Positions 56,445-64,000 of a stretch of DNA of 64,000 bases are shown here, in pieces (within the stretch, counting starts at the first letter, position 1; every line of letters begins with the position of its first letter). The notes under the pieces were generated by a model that did no database searches, was not told the DNA's origin, and saw only the letters and a program-made list of their open reading frames with translations. Source of the DNA: Palsa-504 sp963787645 (lineage in GTDB: Bacteria; Actinomycetota; Actinomycetes; Streptosporangiales; Streptosporangiaceae); NCBI GenBank assembly GCA_963787645.1, contig CAWBDS010000009.1, positions 62,001 through 126,000 of the forward strand. Direction: 5' to 3'. A program made the position numbers and the translations under genes.

Positions 56445-57734
56445 TTAGGGCTGCGCTGCGTACTTGGCGCCCGCCGCGGTCACGGTGGCGAGCGCAGCGA
56501 AGCCTGCGGTGGCGTCTTGCGCGGCGGCCGGGGTAACGGTGATCGTCGTGACGTGCTCCTCGATGGTCCCGGCCTCGCCGAGGTCCGTCATCGCGGTTTT
56601 CCAGGCCCGCGCGGCGACAGAATCACAGGCCGGGGGTGAGCCGGAGGCGGAGCCGAGCGTGGCTCCCAGGAGGGCCTGCCCCTCGGCGTGCAGGGTCGCG
56701 AGCGTGGTATCGGTCGTGATGCCTGCGAGGCCGTTCCACGTCTCGTGGAAGACGGCGATCTGGTTCTTTCCGCCGTACTGGCTGTACCACAGCTTCATCT
56801 GAGTGCCGCAGCTGGCCGTGGTTGCGGCCACCGGCGTGGTGCCAGGGGCGGCCGATGAGGCCGGCGCTGTGCCGGCCGGGGCGGCGGCGGCACTAGACCC
56901 CGCATTCGCCGCCTCAAAAGACTTCAGGGCGGCATCGCCCGCCGCGACCTCCTGGTCGGCCTGGGTGACATTCTGCTGCCCCGAGGAATTGTCGCCGGAG
57001 TAGTCATTGCCGGCCGCGATATAGTCATTCATTGCGGCGACGAAATCAGAATTGTCGACCGGGGCCGGGTCGGTCTCGTCATTCAGGACCGCTTGCGCAT
57101 CTCCGGTCAGGTTGGCGCCGTCCACGGTGAGGCTGGCCGGGTTGCTGCTTTCGTCGGTCGCGATCTGCGTGAGATCCTGCGCCACCTGCTGGAGCGGGGC
57201 CTGCACCTGCGCCGCCCACGCGCTCGTCCCGCTGGCGACCGGGTTCACGCAGTCCACGGTGCACGAGGACTCCGACGTCGCGGCCGGGTCTGCGGTCGGT
57301 GCCGGAGCGGCCGCCGGTGCCGTGGACGCCGCCGACCCGCCGCAGTTGCTGTTCGAGTCGGTGACGACCTGCCCGAACTGGGAGTTGATGGTGTCGCCCT
57401 CGGCTGTGCCGTACTTGCTGATCAGGGCGGTCTTGACCTGGGCGGTCGACAGGCTAGTGCCCGATGCCGAGTCCACCGATACCACGGCCGCCGCGTTCTG
57501 GAATGACATGTCCCGCTCGAAGTACCTGATGATGCACGAGTCCTGGCCGGCGCCGCCGCCCGAGCCGGCCGTGGCCGTGAACTGGCTGACCTCGGCCGCA
57601 GTCCAGTGGCCGGGGGACCCCTGGGCCGAGGCGGCCACCCCCCCGCCGCCGCATGCCGTGACGGTAAATGCGGTCACGGCGGCCAGCGACCCGGCCAGGA
57701 GGAGCTGCTTCCCGTACGCCCTGATGGAATCCAT
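56445..57734 (-). CDS. secreted lipoprotein with low-complexity linkers
   Basis: The protein has 429 residues. The signal is LLLAGSLAAVTAFTVTACGG with lipobox VTAC. Helical blocks (HWTAAEVSQFTATAGSG, VKTALISKYGTAEGDTINSQ, NQIAVFHETWNGLAGITTDT) alternate with Ala/Pro/Ser-rich linkers, such as GSAASTAPAAAPAPTADPAA. Several Cys residues outside the lipobox may form disulfides. The family is not recognised. It follows a zinc-ribbon membrane protein gene on the same strand. Confidence 0.75.
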   Translation of the reverse strand: MDSIRAYGKQLLLAGSLAAVTAFTVTACGGGGVAASAQGSPGHWTAAEVSQFTATAGSGGGAGQDSCIIRYFERDMSFQNAAAVVSVDSASGTSLSTAQVKTALISKYGTAEGDTINSQFGQVVTDSNSNCGGSAASTAPAAAPAPTADPAATSESSCTVDCVNPVASGTSAWAAQVQAPLQQVAQDLTQIATDESSNPASLTVDGANLTGDAQAVLNDETDPAPVDNSDFVAAMNDYIAAGNDYSGDNSSGQQNVTQADQEVAAGDAALKSFEAANAGSSAAAAPAGTAPASSAAPGTTPVAATTASCGTQMKLWYSQYGGKNQIAVFHETWNGLAGITTDTTLATLHAEGQALLGATLGSASGSPPACDSVAARAWKTAMTDLGEAGTIEEHVTTITVTPAAAQDATAGFAALATVTAAGAKYAAQP

Positions 57735-57745
57735 GATTCTCCCCC

Positions 57746-58176
57746 TTATCCCAGCGAGTTCGGTCTGGACAGGGTCCCACTGGGACTCCGCATCCCTGGC
57801 AGAACGTGTCTCCCGCGACGATGCGGGTGCCGCACTTGGCGCAGAAGCTCGAAGCCCGCCCTGGCGGCGGCGCCTGGGCCTGTGCCGACGGCCCTGGGCG
57901 CGCCCGCTGTACCGACGCCTGCCACCCCAGAATGGAGTCCTTGTGCTTGAGAGCGAGCAGCAGCACGGCGGCGACCAGGCAGATCAGCGCCAGCCAGCCG
58001 GAGGCCGTGTGCAGGAAGCTCTGGCGTTCTATGCATTCGCCGCCCGAATTGAGTATCGCAACGGTGTCGCTGCATGACGGGAGATTGGAGGTCGACGCCA
58101 GATACACGAGCGCGAATACCGCCGAGGCGATAATTGCCTTGGTAAAGGTCGGTGACTTGCTGAATCTAATTTTCAT
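57746..58176 (-). CDS. membrane protein with C-terminal zinc ribbon
   Basis: The start MKIRFSKSPTFTKAIIASAV leads to one helix near the N-terminus and a second (SGWLALICLVAAVLLLALKH). The zinc ribbon FCAKCGTRIVAGDTFCQGCG has four Cys in C-x2-C...C-x2-C spacing. Read straight on, the frame would run into the next gene to 57454; a small indel near 57760 has probably replaced the true end, which in the adjacent frame is a stop at 57746. The product is a small cytoplasm-facing zinc-ribbon membrane protein. Confidence 0.6.
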
Positions 58177-58264
58177 AAGCCGAACATAAGGTCCGGCCCG
58201 CGCCGGGCGGCAGGGGCCGAGCGGCCCACCGGATGCGCGCCGCGTGTGGGCCGTCCGGCCTACA

Positions 58265-61200
58265 TCAAGCGGACGGGACGACCGGTTCGATGCCCGCCTG
58301 TATGGCGTAACGGGTCAGTTCGGCGCGGTTGCGGGCGCCGGTCTTGTCCCTGATCCGGTCCAGGTGCGTCCGCACCGTGTTAGGCGTGACAAAGATCGTC
58401 TCCGCGATCCTGGCGTTGCTCGCTCCGCCCGCCAGTAGCGCCATGATCTGCCGCTCTCGCGCCGACAGGGAATCACGCGGCTCCGCTGCTGAAGACCCCG
58501 CTGCTGAAGACCCCGCTGCTGAAGACCCCGCTGCTGAAGACAGGGCCAGGTCAAGGGCCTTCTCGAGGCTGAGGGCCAGGCCCTGGGCGGAGGCTCGCTC
58601 CAGCCGCTCATCCCCCATGCGCGTACGCGCCTGGGCGAGGCTGTCCCGGTACTGGCGCGCGTCGAACTCGTCCCACGGAATGCCCGCCCGGTCCTGAAAC
58701 GCCTGCACGGAGCCGTGGAGCACGCTAGCCCGGTCCCAGTCGCCCAGATCGCCGGTCACGCACGCCAGGTAAAGGACGCCGTAGGCCATGCCTCGGCTAT
58801 CTCCGTTCCGGCGGCTGATCCGCAGGCTGGCCTGGAACATGGACCGGGCGCCGTCGAGGTCTCCCTCCGCGCGTAGCGCCAGGCCCAGGTTGGCCAGCAG
58901 TTCAGCGCTCTCCCACCCGATCTGCTGCGCGGGGCGGGCCACGGCTTCTAGATGAGCCCGGGCGGCGGGGACGTTCCCGGTCATGAGGGCCTCAAGGCCG
59001 GCGTTGTTATGCAGGAGGCAGTTGTAGAGATGGTCACCGGATCGTTCGGTGCAGGCGATCGCCTCGGCGACCAGCGGCGGGGACCGAGCCGGGTCGACGG
59101 TCAGGACACAGTGGGCCAGGCTCTCGGCCAGCAGGACGTCGTTGCCGAGGCGACGGGCTCGCTCGACAGACTCCTTCCCGAATGGGAGCCCCGTCTGCGA
59201 TTCACCGGCGAAGTGCCATGCGGTGCACAGGGCGGCCAGGCTCCTGCTGAGCAGCGAGTTGTCACCCAGCTGGCGAGCAACCTGGACCGCCTGTTCGGCC
59301 AGGTGCAGTGCGGCGCCGATGTCAACCCAGCAAGCGGTGAGCGCCGCGGTGACCAGTGCCGCCGCGAACAGCGCGGGGTCGGCCTCGGCATCGGGCCGCC
59401 GGACCGCCGGCACGAGTAGCTCGAGGGCTTGCTGCTGCCGGGAGCGCACTATCGAATGGCGGTAAAGCGCGACGCCCAAGCGCAGGACCAGCGCGGTCCC
59501 ATCGGGGTCGCCGGCCGCATGCTCGCCAGCGCGCCGCAGGTTGGCCTGATCGGCATCAAGCCGGTCCAGCCAGCTGCCCTGGTCCGGCCCGGTCAGATGA
59601 GCAGCCGCCGCCTCGGCGACGGCCAGGTAGTGATCGCGGTGGGCGACGCGGGTGTCCTGCAGGTCCGATCCGGCCCGCAGCGCGAGGCGTTCGGCAGCGT
59701 AGTGGCGGATCGTCTCGAGCAGCCGGTAGCGGGTCGATCCGTGGATCACCTCGGCTTGGACCAGGCTCTTGCCGACCAGCGCGGCCAGCAGGTCAAGCAC
59801 CTGCCAGTCCGCGACGTCGCCTCCGGAAGCGACCGCTTCGGCGGCATCCAGGGTCCAGCCTCCGGCGAAGACAGAGAGCCGGCCGAACACGATCTGCTCC
59901 TCGGAGCCGAGCAGGTCGTAGGACCAGTCGATCAGGGCGCGCAGGGTCTGGTGGCGCGGCAAGGCGGTCCGGTTCCCGGTGGTCAGCAGCCGGAACCGCT
60001 GATCGAGCCGGTCGTTGATCTCCGACACCGAGAGCGAGCCCAGGCGGGCCGCGGCGAGCTCAAGGGCCAGCGGGATACCGTCGAGACGGACGCAGATGGC
60101 CGCCACCGCCGCCGCGCTGGCGTCGTCGACGATAAAGCCGCGCTGGTGCAGAGCGGCGTGCTCCACGAACAGCTGCACCGACTCGAAGGCGACCAGCCGG
60201 TCAGGAGCGGCGAGATCGGCGGGCGGGACGGCGAGGCCGGAAACCCGGAAGATATGCTCCCCGCTGAGGCCGAGCGGCTCCCTGCTCGTGACCAGCAGGC
60301 AGACCCGGGGGCACGACCGGATGACGGCGTTGGCCAGCTCGGCGACCGCGCCGAGTACCTGCTCGGCGTTGTCGAGGATCAAGAGCAGGTCCCGGTCGCC
60401 GATGGCGTCGATCAGGGTGTCGATCATCGGCCGCCCCGGCGCCTCGCTGACCCTGAGCGCGGCGGCTGCGGTACGGGTCACGAGCTCGGATTCTGCCACC
60501 GGGGCCAGCTCGGCGAGCCATACTCCGTCGCCGGTCCCGTCGAGGGCTTCGGCCGCCACCTGCAGCGCCAGCCGGGACTTGCCGATCCCGCCCGGACCCG
60601 CGATCGTGACCAGCCGCGACCCGCCGGACGTCAGCGCACGCAACTCGGCCAGTTCCACGGCCCGGCCCACGAAGCCGGTGGCCTGCGATGGCAGGTTGTG
60701 GCGTAGTGCCGGGTCGTCGAGCGAACGCAGCACGCCGAATCCCTCGGCCAGGCCCGATCCGGTCACCTGAAAGACGCGCTCGGCGCGCCCCAGGTCCTTC
60801 AGGCGCTGCTCGCCCAGGTCCCGGAGCCCGATCCCGCCGGGCAGCCGGTGCGCGAGCAGCGCGTACATCGCCGCTGTCACCAGCACCTGACCACCATGGC
60901 CGATATCAAGCAGCCGGGCCGTCCGGTTCACCACCGGACCGACGTAGTCGCCGTCGCGCTCCGCACAGACACCAGAATGCATGGCCATGCACACCCGGAT
61001 GGGCAGGCTGGACGCCCAGGGCTCGGCGCCGACCGCGCGCTGGATGGCCACCGCCGAGGAGAGCGCGGCCACCGGGTCGGCAAACACCGCGCGGTGGGCC
61101 TCGCCGATCGTCTTGAACACGTGGCCGCCGGACGCCTCGACCTGCTCGCGGACCATGCGGTCATGGCAGGCCGATGCCGCCGCCATGGCCTCGCGGTCCG

Positions 61201-61291
61201 CTTCCCACAGCCCGACGCTGCCCTCGATATCGGTGAACAGCAATGTCACCGAACCATCCGTAACCCCCACTTGCCCATTGTGACACCCCAC
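58265..61291 (-). CDS. adenylate-cyclase-like/NB-ARC/TPR/LuxR regulator
   Basis: The protein has 1,008 residues. Residues 10-170 are a class III cyclase domain: VTLLFTDIEGSVGLWEADRE (metal Asp21), but GHVFKTIGEAHRAVF has Glu64 where the second metal Asp is usual. GPVVNRTARLL keeps the Asn-Arg pair. Residues 225-400 are an STAND ATPase with Walker A GPGGIGKS (232-239) and LLLILDNAEQVLG. A winged-helix and TPR region follow, then a Ser-Ala repeat, and a LuxR HTH at 940-1008 (SNARIAETIFVTPNTVRTHL). It is a signal-integrating transcription regulator. The target and signal are unknown. Confidence 0.9.
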   Translation of the reverse strand: MGCHNGQVGVTDGSVTLLFTDIEGSVGLWEADREAMAAASACHDRMVREQVEASGGHVFKTIGEAHRAVFADPVAALSSAVAIQRAVGAEPWASSLPIRVCMAMHSGVCAERDGDYVGPVVNRTARLLDIGHGGQVLVTAAMYALLAHRLPGGIGLRDLGEQRLKDLGRAERVFQVTGSGLAEGFGVLRSLDDPALRHNLPSQATGFVGRAVELAELRALTSGGSRLVTIAGPGGIGKSRLALQVAAEALDGTGDGVWLAELAPVAESELVTRTAAAALRVSEAPGRPMIDTLIDAIGDRDLLLILDNAEQVLGAVAELANAVIRSCPRVCLLVTSREPLGLSGEHIFRVSGLAVPPADLAAPDRLVAFESVQLFVEHAALHQRGFIVDDASAAAVAAICVRLDGIPLALELAAARLGSLSVSEINDRLDQRFRLLTTGNRTALPRHQTLRALIDWSYDLLGSEEQIVFGRLSVFAGGWTLDAAEAVASGGDVADWQVLDLLAALVGKSLVQAEVIHGSTRYRLLETIRHYAAERLALRAGSDLQDTRVAHRDHYLAVAEAAAAHLTGPDQGSWLDRLDADQANLRRAGEHAAGDPDGTALVLRLGVALYRHSIVRSRQQQALELLVPAVRRPDAEADPALFAAALVTAALTACWVDIGAALHLAEQAVQVARQLGDNSLLSRSLAALCTAWHFAGESQTGLPFGKESVERARRLGNDVLLAESLAHCVLTVDPARSPPLVAEAIACTERSGDHLYNCLLHNNAGLEALMTGNVPAARAHLEAVARPAQQIGWESAELLANLGLALRAEGDLDGARSMFQASLRISRRNGDSRGMAYGVLYLACVTGDLGDWDRASVLHGSVQAFQDRAGIPWDEFDARQYRDSLAQARTRMGDERLERASAQGLALSLEKALDLALSSAAGSSAAGSSAAGSSAAEPRDSLSARERQIMALLAGGASNARIAETIFVTPNTVRTHLDRIRDKTGARNRAELTRYAIQAGIEPVVPSA
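58485..58541 (-). repeat. 15-bp tandem repeat in regulator hinge
   Basis: The unit GCTGCTGAAGACCCC occurs three times in full and once in part (58485-58541), encoding SSAAG repeats just before the LuxR HTH. In-frame copy-number change would lengthen or shorten the hinge without breaking the protein. Confidence 0.9.
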
Positions 61292-61362
61292 CTACCGGTA
61301 TCACCGGCTCGCGAGAGCGCTCTGCCAGATAGAGGTCAACAGTGCAGTGCAGGAGGCTCATG

Positions 61363-61638
61363 ATGCGGTCAGCGATGCACCACCTCAGCGTTAGCGCGAT
61401 CCGGGCCGATGCCCTGTTCGTGTCGGCGTTGCAGCGCGGTGACCATCCCGGTGCCGAGGACGTCCGGCGGGCCGTGGCCGCGGCGGTCGAGGCGTTCGGC
61501 CAGCGTGGCTGTGCCGGGCGGGTGGCGCAAGAGTTCGGCGATCATCCCGACAGTGCGGTCACCCGAATGCGCTGGGCTCGCCAAGCCGCTGGCCAAGCGT
61601 TCGGCGAACGGGGAGCTCACGCCAGCCGTGCTGCTTAA
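61363..61638 (+). CDS. small conserved actinobacterial protein
   Basis: The protein has 91 residues from ATG 61363: MRSAMHHLSVSAIRADALFV, SALQRGDHPGAEDVRRAVAA, VAQEFGDHPDSAVTRMRWAR. It has AGGAGG seven bases upstream and ends ten bases before the DDAH gene. It resembles a common short actinomycete protein of unknown function, likely helical and soluble, but I cite that from memory. Confidence 0.6.
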   Translation: MRSAMHHLSVSAIRADALFVSALQRGDHPGAEDVRRAVAAAVEAFGQRGCAGRVAQEFGDHPDSAVTRMRWARQAAGQAFGERGAHASRAA

Positions 61639-61647
61639 ACTGGGCTG

Positions 61648-62418
61648 ATGAACGGGACGGCCTTGGTCCGCGCGCCGAGCAGCAGGCTGGCCGAGGGCAT
61701 CGTCACCCACATCAGCCGGAGCCCGGTGGACGTGGGCCTGGCCCGCGCCCAGCACGCCGCGTACGTCGATGCGCTGGCGGCCAGCGGCTGGACGATCCGG
61801 CAGGTGCCTGCCGCCGAGGACTGCCCGGACTCGGTGTTCGTCGAGGACGCGGTGGTGGTCTGCGAGGACCTGGCGGTGCTGACCCGTCCGGGTGCGCCTG
61901 CCCGCCGGGCCGAGGTGGCCGGCGTCGCGGGGATGATCGATGCGCTGGGCCTGCGCACCGCCGAGATCCGTGAACCGGGGACGCTCGACGGCGGCGACGT
62001 GCTGCAGGTGGGCCACACCGTGTACGTGGGCCGCGGCGGGCGGACCAACGGCGCGGGTATCGGCCAGTTGCGCGCGCTGCTGGCTCCGCTGGGCCGCACC
62101 GTGATCGCCGTCCCGCTGGAGAACGTGCTGCACCTGAAGTCCGCGGTGACCGCGCTGCCCGACGGCACGTTCCTGCTGCTTGCGCAGCTGGTGCCGGCCG
62201 GGCTGTTCCCCGGCGTGCGCCCGGTAGGAGAAGAGGCCGGCTGCCATGTGGTCCCGCTGGGCGGGGATCAGGTGCTGATCGCCGCGTCCGCCCCCCGCAC
62301 CGCTGAGTTCCTGGCCGACCTGGGCTTCGCCCCGGTCGTGGTGGACATCAGCGAGTTCGAGAAACTCGAGGGCTGCGTCACCTGCCTCAGCGTCCTGCTG
62401 CCTGTGATACACCGGTAG
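61648..62418 (+). CDS. ddaH: dimethylarginine dimethylaminohydrolase
   Basis: The protein has 256 residues. The guanidino-modifying fold shows CPDSVFVEDAVVVCEDLAVL, REPGTLDGGDVLQVGHTVYV, the catalytic His region ENVLHLKSAVTALPDGTFLL and the catalytic Cys near the end in KLEGCVTCLSV. Such enzymes hydrolyse N-omega-methylated arginines to citrulline and methylamines; related arginine deiminase-like activities are possible. It is intact and cytoplasmic. It shares an operon with the short upstream gene, and perhaps with the TPR gene downstream. Confidence 0.9.
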   Translation: MNGTALVRAPSSRLAEGIVTHISRSPVDVGLARAQHAAYVDALAASGWTIRQVPAAEDCPDSVFVEDAVVVCEDLAVLTRPGAPARRAEVAGVAGMIDALGLRTAEIREPGTLDGGDVLQVGHTVYVGRGGRTNGAGIGQLRALLAPLGRTVIAVPLENVLHLKSAVTALPDGTFLLLAQLVPAGLFPGVRPVGEEAGCHVVPLGGDQVLIAASAPRTAEFLADLGFAPVVVDISEFEKLEGCVTCLSVLLPVIHR

Positions 62419-62436
62419 CGTGATCGGGAAGCGCAG

Positions 62437-62964
62437 GTGAAGGCGTTCTGGCGGGCCCGGGAGACCGCGCAGGAGGCCGCCCTGTCCGCGCTTGACGCGG
62501 GGGCAGCGTTCAGCCAGGGCACCTGGCTGGCCGAGCAGGGCGACGTCGAAGGCGCGCGGTCGGCGTTTGAGCAGGCAATGGCCTCCAAAGACCCCGAGTA
62601 CGCCCCGGCCGCCGGGTTCAAGCTGGGCCTGCTGCTCGGCCAGCACGGCGACATCGAGGGCGCCAAGGAGGCCTACCGGCTGGCGGCCAACTCCGGTCAC
62701 CCCGAGCACTCGCCGCTCGCGGCGCGCAACCTCGGGCACCTGTACAAGCGGCAGGCCCGGTTCCGGCAGGCGTGCGCGGCCTACCAGATCGCCATCGATT
62801 CCGGTCATCCCGACGTGGCGCCCTGGGCGATGGTCTATATGGGCAACCTGCTCGCCAGCTACGTGAACACCGATCCCGCGCGGGCCAGCTACCAGATGGC
62901 CATCGATTCCGGGCACCCAGAAGCCGCACCGCAGGCGGCACGACGGCTAGCCGCCCTTACCTGA
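62437..62964 (+). CDS. tetratricopeptide repeat protein
   Basis: The protein has 175 residues from GTG 62437. About four TPR/Sel1-like helical repeats carry the signature A-x-x-x-Y-x-x-A-I-D-S-G-H-P: EGARSAFEQAMASKDPEYAP, AKEAYRLAANSGHPEHSPLA, ACAAYQIAIDSGHPDVAPWA, ARASYQMAIDSGHPEAAPQA. It is soluble and probably a protein-protein adaptor. It begins 18 bases after ddaH. Confidence 0.75.
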   Translation: MKAFWRARETAQEAALSALDAGAAFSQGTWLAEQGDVEGARSAFEQAMASKDPEYAPAAGFKLGLLLGQHGDIEGAKEAYRLAANSGHPEHSPLAARNLGHLYKRQARFRQACAAYQIAIDSGHPDVAPWAMVYMGNLLASYVNTDPARASYQMAIDSGHPEAAPQAARRLAALT

Positions 62965-63145
62965 GTCGGGGCTGAGCACCACGGCCCGTTCGGTCAAATT
63001 AAAGGACAGATGCCGAACGGACGGTCAGGTCGGCGCGGGGTGTTGCATATTGCGATCGACGGCGGCGACCCTGCGACCGAGGCTTGAGGCGGGCGTCTTG
63101 CGTCCAGCGGAACTCACCGGGGGGTGATCACCGAAGGAGGCAGCA

Positions 63146-64000
63146 ATGAAGGCACTGGTCTACCACGGTCCCGCCACGAAGGCGTGGGAGGACGTCCCGG
63201 ATCCGGCCATCCAGGATCCCGCCGATGCGATCGTCCGGATCGACACGACGACCATCTGCGGTACGGACCTGCACATCCTCAAGGGGGACGTGCCAGCCGT
63301 CACGGACGGACGGATCCTCGGCCACGAGGCGGTCGGCACGGTCACCGAACTCGGCTCCGCCGTGACCGGGCTGTCGGTGGGTGACAAGGTGATCATCCCG
63401 GCGATCACCAACTGCGGTAGCTGCGGCTACTGCACCCGGGGCATGCCGGCGCATTGCCAGCAGGTCGGCGGCATCGGCTGGATCTTCGGCCACCTGATCA
63501 ACGGGCTGCAGGCCGAGTACGCGAGGGTGCCGTTCGCTGGGTCCAGCCTGGTCAAGGTGCCCGCGGGCATGACCGATGAGCAGGTGCTGTTCCTCACCGA
63601 CATCCTGCCGACCGGCTACGAGATCGGCGTGCTCAACGGCGACGTCAAGCCCGGCGACACGGTAGCGGTGATCGGGGTCGGGCCGGTCGGGCTCGCGGCC
63701 GTCATGACCGCCAAGATGAAGGGCGCGTCGAAGATCATCGCCGTGGACCCGGACGAGTTCCGGTTGCAAACGGCCCGGGACTTCGGGGCGACCGACACCA
63801 TCGTCGCCGGTTCGGGCGACCCGGTGGAGCAGCTCAAGGGACTCACTGACGACGGGCTCGGCGTGGACGTGGCGATCGAAGCGGTCGGCATTCCCGCGAC
63901 GCTGACCGTGGCCATGAACGCGGTGCGGCCCGGCGGGACGATCGCCAACATCGGGGTGCATGGCGTGCCGGTGGAGCTGCCCATCCAGAACCTGTGGATT
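63146..64000 (+). CDS. zinc-dependent alcohol dehydrogenase (partial)
   Basis: The start ATG 63146 has GAAGGAGG upstream; the reading frame is open to the window end (285 residues). It begins MKALVYHGPATKAWEDVPDP. The catalytic zinc site is ICGTDLHILKGD...LGHEAVGTVTELG. The structural zinc Cys cluster is NCGSCGYCTRGMPAHC. The Rossmann loop is DTVAVIGVGPVGLAAVMTAK and the cofactor Asp is in IIAVDPDEFRLQTA, favouring NAD. The right end is cut by the window. It is a medium-chain dehydrogenase; the alcohol is unknown. Confidence 0.92.
   Translation, partial: MKALVYHGPATKAWEDVPDPAIQDPADAIVRIDTTTICGTDLHILKGDVPAVTDGRILGHEAVGTVTELGSAVTGLSVGDKVIIPAITNCGSCGYCTRGMPAHCQQVGGIGWIFGHLINGLQAEYARVPFAGSSLVKVPAGMTDEQVLFLTDILPTGYEIGVLNGDVKPGDTVAVIGVGPVGLAAVMTAKMKGASKIIAVDPDEFRLQTARDFGATDTIVAGSGDPVEQLKGLTDDGLGVDVAIEAVGIPATLTVAMNAVRPGGTIANIGVHGVPVELPIQNLWI

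Noticed and set aside
59429..60706. A 425-residue forward frame opposite the cyclase-ATPase regulator
   Set aside because: The reverse strand carries Walker A, cyclase and LuxR motifs; the forward frame is a shadow.
62986..63020. Inverted repeat CCGTTCGG...CCGAACGG before the alcohol dehydrogenase
   Set aside because: The arms are only 8 bp with a 19-base spacer and could be a weak terminator of the TPR gene or chance; not strong enough to list as an operator.

Overview
The window is about 70% GC by eye, with coding skewed to G/C at third positions. It encodes families typical of Actinobacteria: a mycothiol-type DinB/maleylpyruvate isomerase, F420-linked PPOX and DUF385 proteins, GntR/YtrA and TetR regulators, ferric-reductase-like and AfsR/cyclase-LuxR proteins. 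I infer a soil-type filamentous actinomycete (Streptosporangiales-like). The genus cannot be fixed from this sequence.

This looks like an accessory region rather than core chromosome. It is built of short operons, many broken genes and at least seven insertion sequences or remnants. Region 0-7 kb: a TetR operon read leftward from three tet-like operators, then a recombinase stub, an IS630 copy inside a DUF433/MerR-like gene, and an IS256 copy inside a TmrB-like kinase gene. Region 7-13.4 kb: a tRNA-Gly-like relic, a broken acetyltransferase, a lipoprotein, a cNMP-binding/ferric-reductase-like gene cut by one in-frame TGA, and a decayed Tat hydrolase. Region 13.4-25 kb: a frameshifted FtsX permease, CorA, a beta-propeller protein with a GntR regulator, a phosphotransferase with a scrambled catalytic loop, a siderophore-interacting protein, a DsbA-like protein and a PPOX protein.

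Region 25.2-29.8 kb: a near-identical inverted repeat of about 260 bp brackets a TetR/DHA2 efflux pair and a DUF3048 lipoprotein. Region 29.8-33.2 kb: a transposase that appears to be an in-frame IS1380-IS630 chimera, an intact APH-type phosphotransferase and an ABC ATPase remnant. Region 33.2-35.9 kb: a 19-bp-arm operator followed by three translationally overlapping genes (HTH-DUF3887 protein, one-TM Gln-rich protein, lipoprotein sedolisin). This is the best candidate for an uncharacterised system here.

Region 36-43 kb: a DHFR-like reductase, an alpha/beta hydrolase, and a three-level nest with IS110 inside ISAzo13 inside IS256. The boundaries can be read from the DNA (ACT repeats around ISAzo13; CT cores around IS110). 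Region 43-52.5 kb: an MHS transporter followed by mostly eroded genes. Region 52.5-64 kb is better preserved: a GntR/membrane operon, a mandelate-racemase-like enzyme, an acetyltransferase, two envelope proteins, a cyclase-ATPase-LuxR regulator, DDAH with two small partners, and an alcohol dehydrogenase running off the right edge.

About twenty-five genes carry frameshifts, nonsense codons or deletions. Some losses are certainly real (IS insertions, internal deletions). Many are single-base indels that could be either pseudogenisation or assembly error, so the frameshift calls should be checked against reads.
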